Positions 34,375 to 45,378 of a stretch of DNA of 64,000 nt are shown here, in pieces (position 1 is the first letter of the stretch; every line of letters starts with the position of its first letter). Origin of the DNA: Gordius sp. MW1 (lineage: Eukaryota > Nematomorpha > Gordioida > Gordea > Gordiidae); the NCBI GenBank assembly GCA_964036665.1, contig OZ038526.1, positions 23,002,001 through 23,066,000 on the forward strand, written 5' to 3'. A program made the translations under genes and the position numbers. Below the pieces are notes generated by a model. The model ran no database searches and was not told the DNA's origin. It worked only from the letters and a program-made list of their open reading frames with translations.

Positions 34375-34740
34375 TCAGGCACGCGCGTGAGAAATTTTTT
34401 TCACGACGAGATATATATACACTTGGGTAGCAAGCTGCTCAACTGGTACATACACTCACTCCGTCTCTTCCGTCTCCTCCTATGAGAGCGCGCAAAAACA
34501 AATGAAGATGGAAAGCTTCTGTAACTGCAAAGTCTCTTTTTTTCAATCGGAACATTACCCAACCCGAAGTTCTTTAAAATTTTTAGCCCGAACCCTACCC
34601 GAAAGTATTTTAAAGTTTTCAACCCAAACCCGACTCGACCTGATGTCAGGCCCGGTCGGGTTTTGTGTCACCTTGGCAGGTCTCCACTGCTGTGCTATCC
34701 TATCGTGCTCTGTCACAGACATGACGCTATCCAGCAGTCA
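34375..34740. repeat. hAT-like GC-rich end with ACCCGAA words
   Basis: 34555-34690 has repeated AACCCGA and ACCCGAA words ending in GGCAGGTCTCCA, the style of the hAT ends above. Similar words lie at 54735-54910 and 55490-55618. No TSD was found. Confidence 0.5.
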
Positions 34741-35537
34741 TTAACTTACCAAGGACTGGACCTCGTTGCAAGCTAATATGCATGACAAAAAATCATGGAA
34801 AAATTTATCGGATACCCAAATTTCTCATCTTCCTCACTAAGTCCGCCTATCTCTCTCCATAATCTAAGGTTTTATGATCAATGGTCATTACTACACGCTT
34901 TAAGTACATTAATATATTATCATGCATATATACACATAACAATTAAATCCTAGTAATAAGGTGGCCTTATGCGTCATTTGGCATAAGAAGGGGCTCAACC
35001 TAAGATGTCACTAAGCTCTTGGGCGTCTTCGGGGCAAAAATACATGCATACAATATGTGTTATCTAAATTATTTATAGCAACAAAAATAGTGTACAATCT
35101 TCTTTCTTATTATAGATTTAAGCATAGTAAATTTTAAAGTATTACGTTTAATATGACAATGTTTTTGGAGAGGGTAAGTGGATTAGTAATGAAAACTAAG
35201 ACGATAAATTAGGACTTGTCCTTACATAATCAAGATAGAAGAAACTTATCAAAACAAAGCCCACGATTTGGAAACAGATTACTTCTCCCTGACAACAGTC
35301 AATTAGTTACAGACACCTTTAATTTAATTGTTCGAAAATCCACAGTTTAATTTCATTTTTAGTATTATATACATAGTTTCTCTGTAAACAAATTTGCCTC
35401 TGTAGCTTTCTAAGGTATATTCAATTGCATAGTTATTAATCTATTATAGATGGCGGTATATATTTTAATAAAATCAAAGCTTCAGGCTTAACTCTAATTA
35501 ATATTTAACATTTAATTATATAAATCTAATAAGGGAG
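34741..35537. other. Intergenic DNA
   Basis: A weak LINE-tail-like word cluster (AATCAAGATAGAAGAAACTT, AAAACAAAGCCCACGA) lies at about 35227-35265. No gene is visible. Confidence 0.3.
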
Positions 35538-35545
35538 TTAATCGT

Positions 35546-36952
35546 TAGTGTTTCGATCTCGTCTCGTCTCGGTCTAGAAAACAAAATCTCGTCTCGGGAG
35601 CGATTATGAAAATCTCGATCTCGTCTCGTCTTGGTCTAAAAAAATCTCGATCTCGTCTCGTCTCGACTTTTCAAAAAAAATATATACGGAATAAAAATTT
35701 TCCTGTTCTATTAAAAATATAAAATAAGTGTTAAAAAATCTAAATTGCAAACTTTTTATTTTTTGAAAAACTTTAATACACATTTTTAACGATTTAGCGG
35801 GACACGACATCTCATTGACAAAATAAAGATATGAATTAATTCATAAAGATAACATTTTCTATGGAAAGTGCAGACTCAAACAACTATAAATAAATTTTAA
35901 GTATAGAAAATTAAATTTTATTTTTCTAGCAAATTATATCATTTATATCAAATTAACTGTGTTTTTCAACTAAAAATAGACTTAAAAAATTATAAGTTCT
36001 CTAATAGTTGACTTAGTTGCATAATTGAGCAAATTGAAATCCTTCTTTAAAACAAAGTGCACGTATTCAATTCTATGACAAAAATCATTATAATCAAATT
36101 GGTATTCTAATTAATTATCTTCCAATCTATAACTTTGCCATTTAATATTAATTTATCTAGTACAGTATAGGTTCGTGTATTTATTTAATATTGCACAATT
36201 ATAGAAATTATAGTAATTAAAATGCACCTGCCCACTCAGCTTATAATGTGAAAAGTAATGCATATGACAAAACTATGTATTCACATAATATGTTATAAAG
36301 GTTCAAAAATTTGGGAGGTATATTATTAGATGAATCATAAATCTTCTAGAAAACTCATAATTTAAGATTCAATTTATTACGGTGTCATTAAATATATTAT
36401 ACTTATGAAATCGTTAGGCTGGTGCTCAAAAATCTCCAGCCACCTTGGCCTAACTTGTTTAATTATTCAAACTGATTGACCACCAATTTATAATAACTGC
36501 ATCGTGCTGAATGAGTAACTGCGAAATTTAAATATGCTTTTAGTAGTATTTACTATTGAATCAGAACTCATATTAAGCCTAACATTTTGTAATATTCAAT
36601 AATGCTATGGATACAAATATGTGATAAATATATTATAAAATTATTCACATACGCCAAGAATCAACCATGCTTGGGTAAATGATTGCCAAATTTTAAATTT
36701 TTTGCAAAAACAATAAAATTTATTACACTTAGAAATTTTTTAAATATCAAATATATTCCATACATATTGATCTACACTTAATACCTTAAATGTAAATCAT
36801 GAAAATTAAAATACACAATAATTTAATAAAATCAACGATCAATAACAAGTCAAGATCTCGCCGAAAAAATCTCGTATCGTCTCGTCTCGACCTAAAAATC
36901 TCGTCTCGATCTCAACTCCATTTTTCGAATTTCTCGGTTTTTCGCATCATTA
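35546..36952. mobile_element. hAT-like element with TCTCG-rich ends, copy 2
   Basis: Begins TAGTGTTTCGATCTCG and ends TTTTTCGCATCATTA. The flanks TTAATCGT (35538-35545) and TATATCGT (36953-36960) agree at 6 of 8 bases. It shares the core (GATTTAGCGGGACACGACAT, TCTCATTGAC) with copies at 12753 and 49163. No coding capacity was seen. Confidence 0.8.
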
Positions 36953-36960
36953 TATATCGT

Positions 36961-38094
36961 AATATAAAATTTGGTCCTTTAAAGTTCCTTAGGGACTTCA
37001 GACCCAGATCTCGTCTGTTTGTTTTTGTTTAAAATTTAAACCAAAACACTTTTATACTGATTAAAAAAGCCGAGATTTAATTTACTATGCAATTCTTAGG
37101 TTTTGCAAACACCCTGATAGTTTTCAATTTTTTATTTTATAAAAATAATATTATTTATTTAATACTGTCAACACAAATTATTTAAATTTTATTTCCACTC
37201 ATCAAAATAATTATACATATTTATACTGCTAATTTTATGTAAATAGTTGTTTGATGGACAATATTTCGCTGAATATCAATGTTAACTTTTTACAATTTTG
37301 TTTTTCTATATATTTTTAATTATTGGAATTTATAAAATCGAAAATAATCTGGGCCTTTTGCAGAATTTATTCCTAAATTATATTTTATTTTAAAATAAAA
37401 ATTTCGAGACGACCAGGCCAATCATCCCGCTGTCTGACAAACAAATTAAAATATGTTCGACACAATAAGGCCAATACTTTAATCAAAAAGCTTATAAGGC
37501 AAAGTTTCCATTCATCCAGCCATCGGACCCAACCTTAGAGAGACGTATGTGGCTGATGGGTCTTCTTTAGTACCATGGAGCAATGACTTCACCTTAATTG
37601 GGAATTCTATTGACCTATTTGCCCCTCAAACAACAACAAGGATTCTTTGGTTGTTGCCCAGGAGCGAAAAACTAATAAAAACCCTTTTATCCTCAAATTT
37701 CTTTTAGTCTATTGGTTGTTCCGTGTTCAGACACTTTTGGCACACAGGAACTAATTTGATAAAGAGTTAGGAAGACGTTCTCTCTCGTCTAAACATTCGG
37801 TACCCTTTTTATTGAAATAAAGACTTGTTGTTTTTTTGAGCCAAATACAATTCTAAATCGATCGCGGATTCATGGAAAATTTTTGAAGATCCGCCTGATT
37901 ATGCTATATGCCATATTATCATAGTTTATTCTTTATTTGACGCATTTTGTTTTATATTACGGCCTAACAATTAAATTCAAAAAGAAATATATCTATCTTA
38001 AGACTAGTGTTTTATAGAGCGTCATTTAAGACCTGGGCTGTTAAAAGGAGTAAAAAGACTGAGTCTTACATGAAATGCTCTTCGCTAGTGTAGG
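36961..38094. other. Intergenic DNA, possible solo LTR
   Basis: 37540-37830 looks promoter/LTR-like: GC-richer, ending with ATTGAAATAAAGACTTGTTG. No second copy or TSD was found, so I do not call it. The rest is AT-rich and featureless. Confidence 0.25.
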
Positions 38095-38420
38095 GTCCTC
38101 TTTTTTACTGATTCTCCCCCCTATGGTCCTAAATTTTGGATAAAATTACTATGGGGCGAGCGTTATTAATTTTATAGCACCGCCACATATATCGTATCTT
38201 ACATGTAATTTGTGAAGCTTAGATTATTATACCTTACTGCAGAGCACAGCACACAGCGTGTTGATAATAACAACTATCTAACACCCCCCTAAGCATATAT
38301 CTAATGCTCCATCAGGGTCCCTATGAAAAAATAATGCACTAGTGGTCGATTTGGAACACATCCACACTGAATGTCTTCAGAAGAAGAGGAGACTAAGAAT
38401 TTGGGTGTGGCTCTTTTATT
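38095..38420. repeat. Dispersed repeat, copy 2
   Basis: Colinear with 28345-28640 (see there). Ends just before a LINE 3' fragment. Confidence 0.6.
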
Positions 38421-38434
38421 GAGACTACAATACC

Positions 38435-38845
38435 ACCTCAGCGTGTTACTCTATAGATGTAAACATGGGCATAAACACCACGGAAGGAAAGCTATTACAA
38501 GCCACAGAGATAAGAATGATAGGGTGGAGCTTGGGGTATAAGCTCGACCATATGACGAATGACCTGCTCATGACTAAAATGGGTATTCAACCTATGGCGG
38601 ACATGATTTAGGAAAATCGGCTAAGGTTGCATGGGCATATACTAAGAACGGACCCGAATGACCTAAATCTAAAAGAACATGGAGGTACCGAGGAAGAGGA
38701 CGACCCGGTGTCCCGTGGAAAGGGCAAGTCGGTAAAGTAATGAAAACAAAAGAGATTAGTCAAGACATGACACTTACCTGCTCTAGATGAAAGAGACTCA
38801 TACAACACACCCCACAAGTAACTGATAAAGAAGAAGTTTGATTTA
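38435..38845 (+). mobile_element. LINE 3' end fragment
   Basis: Starts at GATGTAAACATGGGCATAAA (ETWA-type region) and runs through GACGAATGACCTGCTCATGA, AAAATCGGCTAAGGTTGCAT and GAGGAAGAGGACGACC to a CACCCCACAAG tail, matching LINE copy B at 63510-63850. A 5'-truncated, broken copy. Confidence 0.8.
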
Positions 38846-39715
38846 CTTATAAAAGAAGTTAGCAGATAGTTAATTGTAAAACTCCTAATAATTATCAATA
38901 AGGGCTAACAAATAAACAAATTGTATACATGAGTAATATTAAAAAATTTAAATTTAAAAGAATAAAATAAACATATAGTAAATATTATATTCGAAATTAA
39001 TAATTATATTGCGGGTTTGTTAATAATGAAGAAGATAATAAATACCATTGCGGCACTCTTAAATGGGGTATTTAATATCTTTTTCAAATATAGTAAATAC
39101 ATCACGTTAAGACAGTTAGCATAAACCTATATGATAGAATTTTGTCCATAGTGGTGCTCAAAGAAAAAAATAATATTATAATTAAAAAACACATAAAAAT
39201 AGATTAAGATATTTTATATCTATGTTTATTGAAGAAATTTCATTTATCCAGCAAATCAATGACTTGTTATTATCAATTTTTTAAGGTATACAATTTGCAG
39301 GAAATGTTTTATTAATAATAAGGAACAAACAAAATTAAACTGACATTTTAACTATTATATATTAAAACTAAGACATTGGCTAGTGCTTTGTAGTTTTTTT
39401 CTCAATATTTTATTAAAAAGGAACCAGTTACAGCAACATTGGTACTATACAATTCTTTTATGAAATATTTTAAAAATTTTAAACCACTCCAAATAAATAA
39501 TTTATTAATTTCTGAGGAACCTAAATAAACTAGATAAATAAAAAATAAGACAAAAAATAAATTATGTATTTTTTGCCTTGTCGTTTTAAATAATATTAAA
39601 AAAGTGCTGTCTTTAATTAATTGCGTTTTTTCTTTCTTTAATTTTTTTATGAACCTATTTTAATTCAAATGATTTTAATTTAAATAAAAAGTTAATTTGT
39701 ACGATGACGAAATTA
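38846..39715. other. Intergenic DNA with one dispersed repeat
   Basis: 38975-39070 (TTCGAAATTAATAATTATAT, GCGGGTTTGTTAATAATGAA) matches the right part of the insertion at 11393-11817. It includes a small inverted repeat, ATAAATACC / GGTATTTAAT. No gene is visible. Confidence 0.4.
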
Positions 39716-39717
39716 CT

Positions 39718-40130
39718 TCTTCTTCTTTATAATTCTTTAATCCCACAGTGGTGGGGTATGTTTTGATGAATTTCTTCCACCTTAACCGGGTAAAAGCCCT
39801 GTCTTGACTAATTTCTTTTGTTTCATAACTTTATGGTTTTGCTCTTTCCACGTGACACGAGGTCGTCTTCTTCTTCTATTCCTCGGTACCTGCATGTCCA
39901 GTTCTTTTCGATTTACATCATTCGTCTCCCGTCTTAGCATATGCCCATACCACCTTAGCAGATTTTCTCTTAGGTTGAATGCCCATTTTTGTCATGAGAA
40001 AGTTAGCCGTCTTATGGTCGAGCTTATTATACCTCAAACTCCATCGTATCATTCTCATCTCTGTGGATTTTAATAGCCTTTCTTCCGTGGTGTTTACTGC
40101 TCATGTAAACTCCATTTCGATTGGGCCACT
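39718..40130 (-). mobile_element. LINE 3' end fragment (minus strand)
   Basis: Reverse complement of the same LINE tail: GTGACACGAGGTCGTCTTCT, GCATATGCCCATACCACCTT, TGCCCATTTTTGTCATGAGA. It lies 900 bp from the plus-strand fragment at 38435, in opposite orientation. Confidence 0.8.
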
Positions 40131-40199
40131 TCTAAGAGCGGTTACAAATGACTTGAAGCAATCCCGATCAGCAATTTATGTCTGGGGAGAAGTTACACA

Positions 40200-40735
40200 T
40201 TGCCATAGGCCTCTCTCTCGGCTATGACAACCTACTCTTATTCGTCTGCTATTTCTGCAAACAGTCGGTCCAACTCAATGGACATCTTCCTCTACATTCC
40301 AAATACAGAAAGTCCGCAACCTCAGGCACAGAGTGATCAACAAAATTTTCGACCAGTACTCTAGGAAGGCTGGGGATCCAAACACCTTGGAGCCCGTCGA
40401 CCATAGCACAACCGACAGGAAAGGATCAGACGGCGTCACACTCATTCCATGGTCCCGTGAACTCAGTCTCACTTGGGACTCTTATACGGTCGACATAATT
40501 GACCCATCCAACTCCTCTCTTCACCTTGTAGTCAGTGCAGGGAAAAGAAAGACAACAAAATATTTCCCCCTCGCGGACACATATTTATTCCCGTAGTGCC
40601 AACCACAATCATTAAAGCTCTCGCTTGCTTGAAATAAATTGGAAAAGCGATCTCTAACGTGTCATTAGATTTTAAAGAGTACTTTTTTATTAGGCAAGTT
40701 ATAAAAATGAAAATCGTCAAATCCAACATGATTTC
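40200..40735 (+). pseudogene. Non-LTR element C-terminal tail fragment, copy 1
   Basis: 40333-40596 reads STTDRKGSDGVTLIPWSREL, LTWDSYTVDIIDPSNSSLHL and KRKTTKYFPLADTYLF. This matches the RPDGLTLIPWxxGKxLxWDxTVxDT..KxxKYxxLxxxYxFxP tail seen downstream of reverse transcriptase in some arthropod and cnidarian retroelements. The last words (KIVKSNMISVHGSMPSV) are also found at 44110-44165. Confidence 0.6.
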
Positions 40736-41620
40736 CGTACACGGATCAATGCCATCTGTTTAGTTTTTTAGTCGTGAATGTAATTTTTTCCATTAAATGG
40801 ATTGAATAGAAAAAAAACAATATATTAAATACCTGTGTCTAAAACTTACTTTTGGCTACATAATTAACTAGTAGATATTAGCGCTCGATCCCGCCCTCAA
40901 CATATTTATATTTAATCATTTAAATTTATTTTGAAAATTACTATATAATTTGACATTTTATTATATTGTTTTGCATTAAAATTATTTAAATTTGTTAAAA
41001 TTCAGGTATAGTTTTACCATATTTTAAAATACGAAAAATTGAAAACATTTTAATTGTCTCTTTTAGCTACAATTTGTATTAAATATAATAGGTGTGGGCC
41101 ATAAGGAGTAGTACACTTCAGCTTTTAATTTGGATAAGCGGTATTAAAAGAAAACCTTGTTGTACTCCCTCACCCCCTAAGGATTTTGAAAATAAAATGT
41201 TTATAATATTATATAGAAATATGGGTGCTTTATCTATGTAATTTTTATATCAGAAAACATAGAAAATTAATCTATAGCTTAATATGAATTAGAGAAAAAC
41301 TCAGCTTTAAGCTACATAAACCGATCTTGTTTTGTATAAGTTTTAAATATATATTTGGAAAGTATTAATTCACGAAAAAGGGAGACCGGTGTCAGTTATA
41401 GACCGAGGTTACTTCCTTGTAATTATTTTAAATTAATATTTATGAAAAACAGTACCATTTGTACAATGTGTCATAGGGTAGAATAAAAATTGATTTTGGT
41501 TTGTAAATAATGAGTAAATATTTATAAACCCCGGTTTTTTGTGGGTACACTTTGCAAAATTATGTCATTTGTGCACTTATTGGGCTTTATATTTCGAATT
41601 AAGTTTAATTTTATAAAGGA
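40736..41620. other. AT-rich DNA, nothing recognised
   Basis: No gene or repeat end was identified up to the Helitron 3' terminus at 41621. Confidence 0.3.
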
Positions 41621-42750
41621 CTAGCTGTTCCCGGCCAAGCGTTGCTTTGGCTTAGTTTTAATTAGCTAATTATTAGGAATTAATAGAACATATATGAAAA
41701 ATTTTGGGTGATCTATAGTAGAGTTAATGATGTAAAAAAATACAATGCTATATTAATGAAATAAATATTAGTTTATTTAAATATAGGAAAAGGCATATTT
41801 ACTCATAATTAAATAGATTTGTGATAGTTTAAAATACTTATAGGGTATTTGTTAATTTTATATGTTAAAAAGTGCGATGTTAACGATAATATGCATAGTT
41901 AAGTGGCAACAATTTATAAACCATTGGTGTATAAAAGTTAGTTATAATGTTCGACTATGTATAGAAATATTTTAGTACAACGTTTATAATAGTATAATGT
42001 CCATTGGCGTAGCCAGCGGGGGGGGGCAGGGAAGGGCGGCTGCCCCCCCTCCAAATCCAAATTTGAAAAAATGATCATTTTGTCCCTCCCTAAACCATTA
42101 TCGCCCCCCTCTAATTCCCATGCTGGCTACTCTAGCCTCCTCTTCTTCTTTATCAGTTATTTGGTCCCAGTGTCTATATTATCAAAATGAAGAGATATTA
42201 AAATATCTCCTTCAAATTTGGTTAAAAGAAGGCTTTTACAATATTTGATTTAAATGAGAATAAATTAGGAATTATACAAATTGACGCGAAGCGAAATATT
42301 TATGTATGAGAAAATAAGTTAGTTATATCGTATACCTAGTAAATTTTGATCAGTTGAAGGTGTTAAAGGTGAAATATGATTATTTTTATTTAAGAAAATG
42401 GTTTTAAGTATTGAAAATATTTATTTGTCACAGGCCTATATATTGTAAAGGAAATGGGCGTAGTTGAGTAAATGGAGACTGACACATTAATAGTGGAAAA
42501 ACTTTTAAGGCAATAAGTAGCACCATAATGAAAAACTAACAATAAAAAAGTTGTATCTCTCGTCCGCTAGATGGCGGTAGGCACTTTCAAAAAACAGGGT
42601 TACAGCTGTCGCAGGTCGATAAAAAGTATATATAAACCATCTAGGAGGATGTTAATGGAATGATCTCGCCAAATGTGGTGGCAATCGGTTGAGAACTTTA
42701 GGAGTTATCAGAGGACAAAGAAAACGGAGTTACATTTTTATATATATAGA
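41621..42750 (-). mobile_element. Complete non-autonomous Helitron
   Basis: On the minus strand it starts at 42750 with TCTATATATATAAAAATG preceded by A. It ends at 41621 with the hairpin word AGCCAAAGCAACGCTTGGCC, GGGAACAG and CTAG followed by T. Insertion between A and T with a TC start and CTAG end is the Helitron hallmark. No coding sequence. A hAT-type MITE is nested at 42002-42130. Confidence 0.88.
42002..42130. mobile_element. MITE of the GGCGTAGCCAG family nested in the Helitron
   Basis: CATTGGCGTAGCCAGC at the left and GCTGGCTAC at the right are inverted. The interior GGCAGGGAAGGGCGGCTGCC matches the MITEs at 4780-4935 and 54960-55130. A TSD was not resolved. Confidence 0.7.
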
Positions 42751-43079
42751 TGTACAACTACCGTTCAATTAAATTTTGTTTGCAATGATTCTAGTCATCA
42801 AGGGGTGAGAGCTAGTTATCTTATTGTATTTTAACTTGTAAAGACATATATGACAAGTAAGTTTAATGTTTGAAATACAAATAATAGCTTTATTTTAATT
42901 AATCTGGAGGAGAATTAATAAAATTATTATTTAAAGATTTTTTCCAATTCTGAGTCAGTCTTTTAGGGGTGAATAATGTAAAAAAATAGAATCAACTTAC
43001 ATTTGCATTCATCTGCATGATAAATTAATCTTAATTAATTTAAATTGGTCATATGTAATACATTAAATTCTATCCCCGA
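42751..43079. other. AT-rich DNA, nothing recognised
   Basis: Spacer between the Helitron 5' end and the TIR element at 43080. Confidence 0.3.
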
Positions 43080-44690
43080 AAGGGGTTTTATCTTATAGGG
43101 GAGACCGCGGCTAAATCGCTATAATAGGTTAAATTAGGTTTTAATAAAATTAAAAAAAAAGTTTGTAATATTTTTTTATTGGAATACATTTTAGAGTCTA
43201 TTTCTACTATAGGAAAAACATTGAAAAAATTGTTTATAGCTTTTTCATAAATTGAGTTTAAAAAATTGAAAATTTTAGAATTTTAAAAGTGCCCGGGGCT
43301 TGGTGTAGCCCTGATCAGGGGATAGATCAACCCTGACGTTTTCACTTCTTATTATTGTATGTTAACTCAAATGAATAAAAAGATTGCTCCATTATAAAAA
43401 ACATAGAAGATGCAAATGTAATATGATTATATTTGATGTAATACAAATAAAAAAGGGTCAAGATGACAATCTGACATAAGTAAACTTAAAGGACAGATTC
43501 TGCAAAAGGAAAAAACATTTAGTCGTTTTTTAAAGTATAATCATAGTCTATTTCTATTCCAAATTACACTAAGTTGGATTATAAACAAAATTTTTATTTT
43601 TAAATCTTGTCATTTGTAAGACATAATGAAAAATGGCTAACACTAGCCCCGATCCCTATTTTTATAAACAATTAATAATTCAACCTGTTATATTGCGAAT
43701 AAAAATTTGATCATTAGACGGTTTTTATATAAAAAATATCCTTTTATAAGATAAATTTAATTAGTCCAAACCTTTCCTAACTCACAGGAACCCACAGGTC
43801 TAAGCTCCACTGATGGTAAAAGACCCGACGGCCTAACAATCATCCTGTGGGCTCGTGGCTTAAACGCTTTTTGAGACTACACTGCGGAGGATATATTTGC
43901 AAATCTAACACCTCTGCCGACCTCATCTCTTCTAATGAGAGAAAGAAAGTGGAAAAATAAATATACCTCAGAAATATCATCTTTGTCCCAGTAGGCCACG
44001 ACCCTCGGTAATTTGGGTCCCGAGGGCAGCCAAATCCTCAAACAAATATTAAAATATATTACCTCCATTACACACGACACGATCCCAAAGAATTCTTTTA
44101 CATTATGCAACATGGAAATTGTAAAATCCAATACAATCTCAATTCATGGCTCGATGCCAGCTCATTAATTTAATATATAGCATCTAACATGCACAGTTAT
44201 TTGGAAATAAACCTCTACCGCGCCAAAAAAATATACAGCCAAAAAAAATTTATGAGAAAAACACAAAATTTTGTCAAGGATACTAATAGCCCCAAGGAAT
44301 CGTTTTTCATCTATAAAATCTTAAATTTTATTTTTTCTAAACAATATTTTTTTTACTTATACCTTAGGAAAAAATTACATATGGTTTAAATTCTAATTAT
44401 ACATCATTATTATTTTAAAAAATAATTACAAAGATACTAGTAACCTCAGGCCACGACTAGCCCCTTCCCTATGGGAAAAATCAGAATTTTAAAATTTTTA
44501 CATCATTTTGGACTAAATTCGTGGAAAAACTATTAATTTCTTTTCTCAATATTTTTTCCTATAGTAGAAATAGTGCTTAAAAAGTTGATGACAAAAATAT
44601 TCAATAAATACCCAATTTATTTACACGAAATGATTTTTGATGGTTATTATAGCGGCAGTTTCCCGGATAGGTAAATTTAACTATTAATTT
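43080..44690. mobile_element. Element with ~240-bp terminal inverted repeats
   Basis: 43080-43320 and 44440-44690 are diverged reverse complements. They share CTATTTCTACTATAGGAAAAA, TTTAAAATT.T.AAAATT and CCGC...CTATAATA in mirrored order. The interior contains a retroelement tail fragment (43790-44165). No transposase or TSD was recognised. Confidence 0.55.
43790..44165 (+). pseudogene. Non-LTR element C-terminal tail fragment, copy 2
   Basis: With frameshifts the plus strand reads LSSTDGKRPDGLTIILWARG, then FWDYTAEDIFANLTPLPTSS, then KNKYTSEIS and NLGPEGSQIL, ending VKSNTISIHGSMPAH. It belongs to the same family as 40200-40735 and is nested in the TIR element 43080-44690. Confidence 0.6.
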
Positions 44691-45320
44691 TTGTTGCCTA
44701 ATTATTAATCTGATAAAATAACTTTATAAATAGTTACTTTATTTCCTATTTCAGCATTTTTTTACAACTTAATCATAATTTTCATCGGATTAAAGTACAA
44801 TTTATCCAGCTAGTTATTGTAGACTTCCGAAAAATGCGAGGCGAAAGTGTTTGAAACTTATAAAAATAAATTAATAATTAAATTTGTTAGGTTGAAAGTA
44901 TCAGGATAGTTGATTATAAGGAAATTTTTAAAATCTTGAACAAATGTTATAATAAAATGGATACAAACGTTTGTGCAGTTCATAGTAGAATATGTAATAA
45001 AAATTGTTTCGTATTTTACCCCTACCCCCCCCCCCCCCCCCCATTAAATGTAGTTATATTTTACATGCTTGTGCTTCCCCCCCCCCCCTCCGTATCTTAA
45101 AGTTACAAAACAACATTCCTTATTTTCTCCCTCTCTATTTTTCTCTCTTTTTCTCAGTAATTATCGCAATAACAAGATACATTTTAAACGAAATATGAGT
45201 ACAAATACAAGTACAAAGGATGTTTTAATTAATTTCGGAGAATTTAACGCAAAGATATTTGGTATACGAACATGTTATGTTGTTTTTCATTTGACCTTTT
45301 GTACTCAAAGTCTACGCCCT
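44691..45320. other. Region upstream of the secreted-protein gene, with poly-C tracts
   Basis: C runs of about 19 and 10 lie near 45024-45043 and 45078-45088, followed by a pyrimidine stretch. A short ATG frame at 45195 runs only to 45335 and has no codon signal; I do not call it. Confidence 0.35.
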
Positions 45321-45326
45321 TCTCAC

Positions 45327-45359
45327 TATATATAGAGCCCACTAATTTGAAAAGATTCA
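45327..45359 (+). promoter_or_regulatory. TATA core promoter of the secreted-protein gene
   Basis: TATATATA at 45327-45334 is followed about 32 bp later by an initiator-like TTCATT (A at 45359). The first ATG is at 45379, which would give a 5' UTR of about 20 nt. Spacing fits a TATA-Inr promoter. Confidence 0.6.
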
Positions 45360-45378
45360 TTTATAATTTTTAAATATC

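Noticed and set aside
37540-37840. Solo LTR
   Set aside because: LTR-like composition and AATAAA near the end, but no TG..CA borders, TSD or second copy found.
45004-45335. Proline-rich or 88-residue small ORFs near the poly-C tracts
   Set aside because: Produced by homopolymer C runs and pyrimidine-rich sequence; the second overlaps the TATA box of the real gene.
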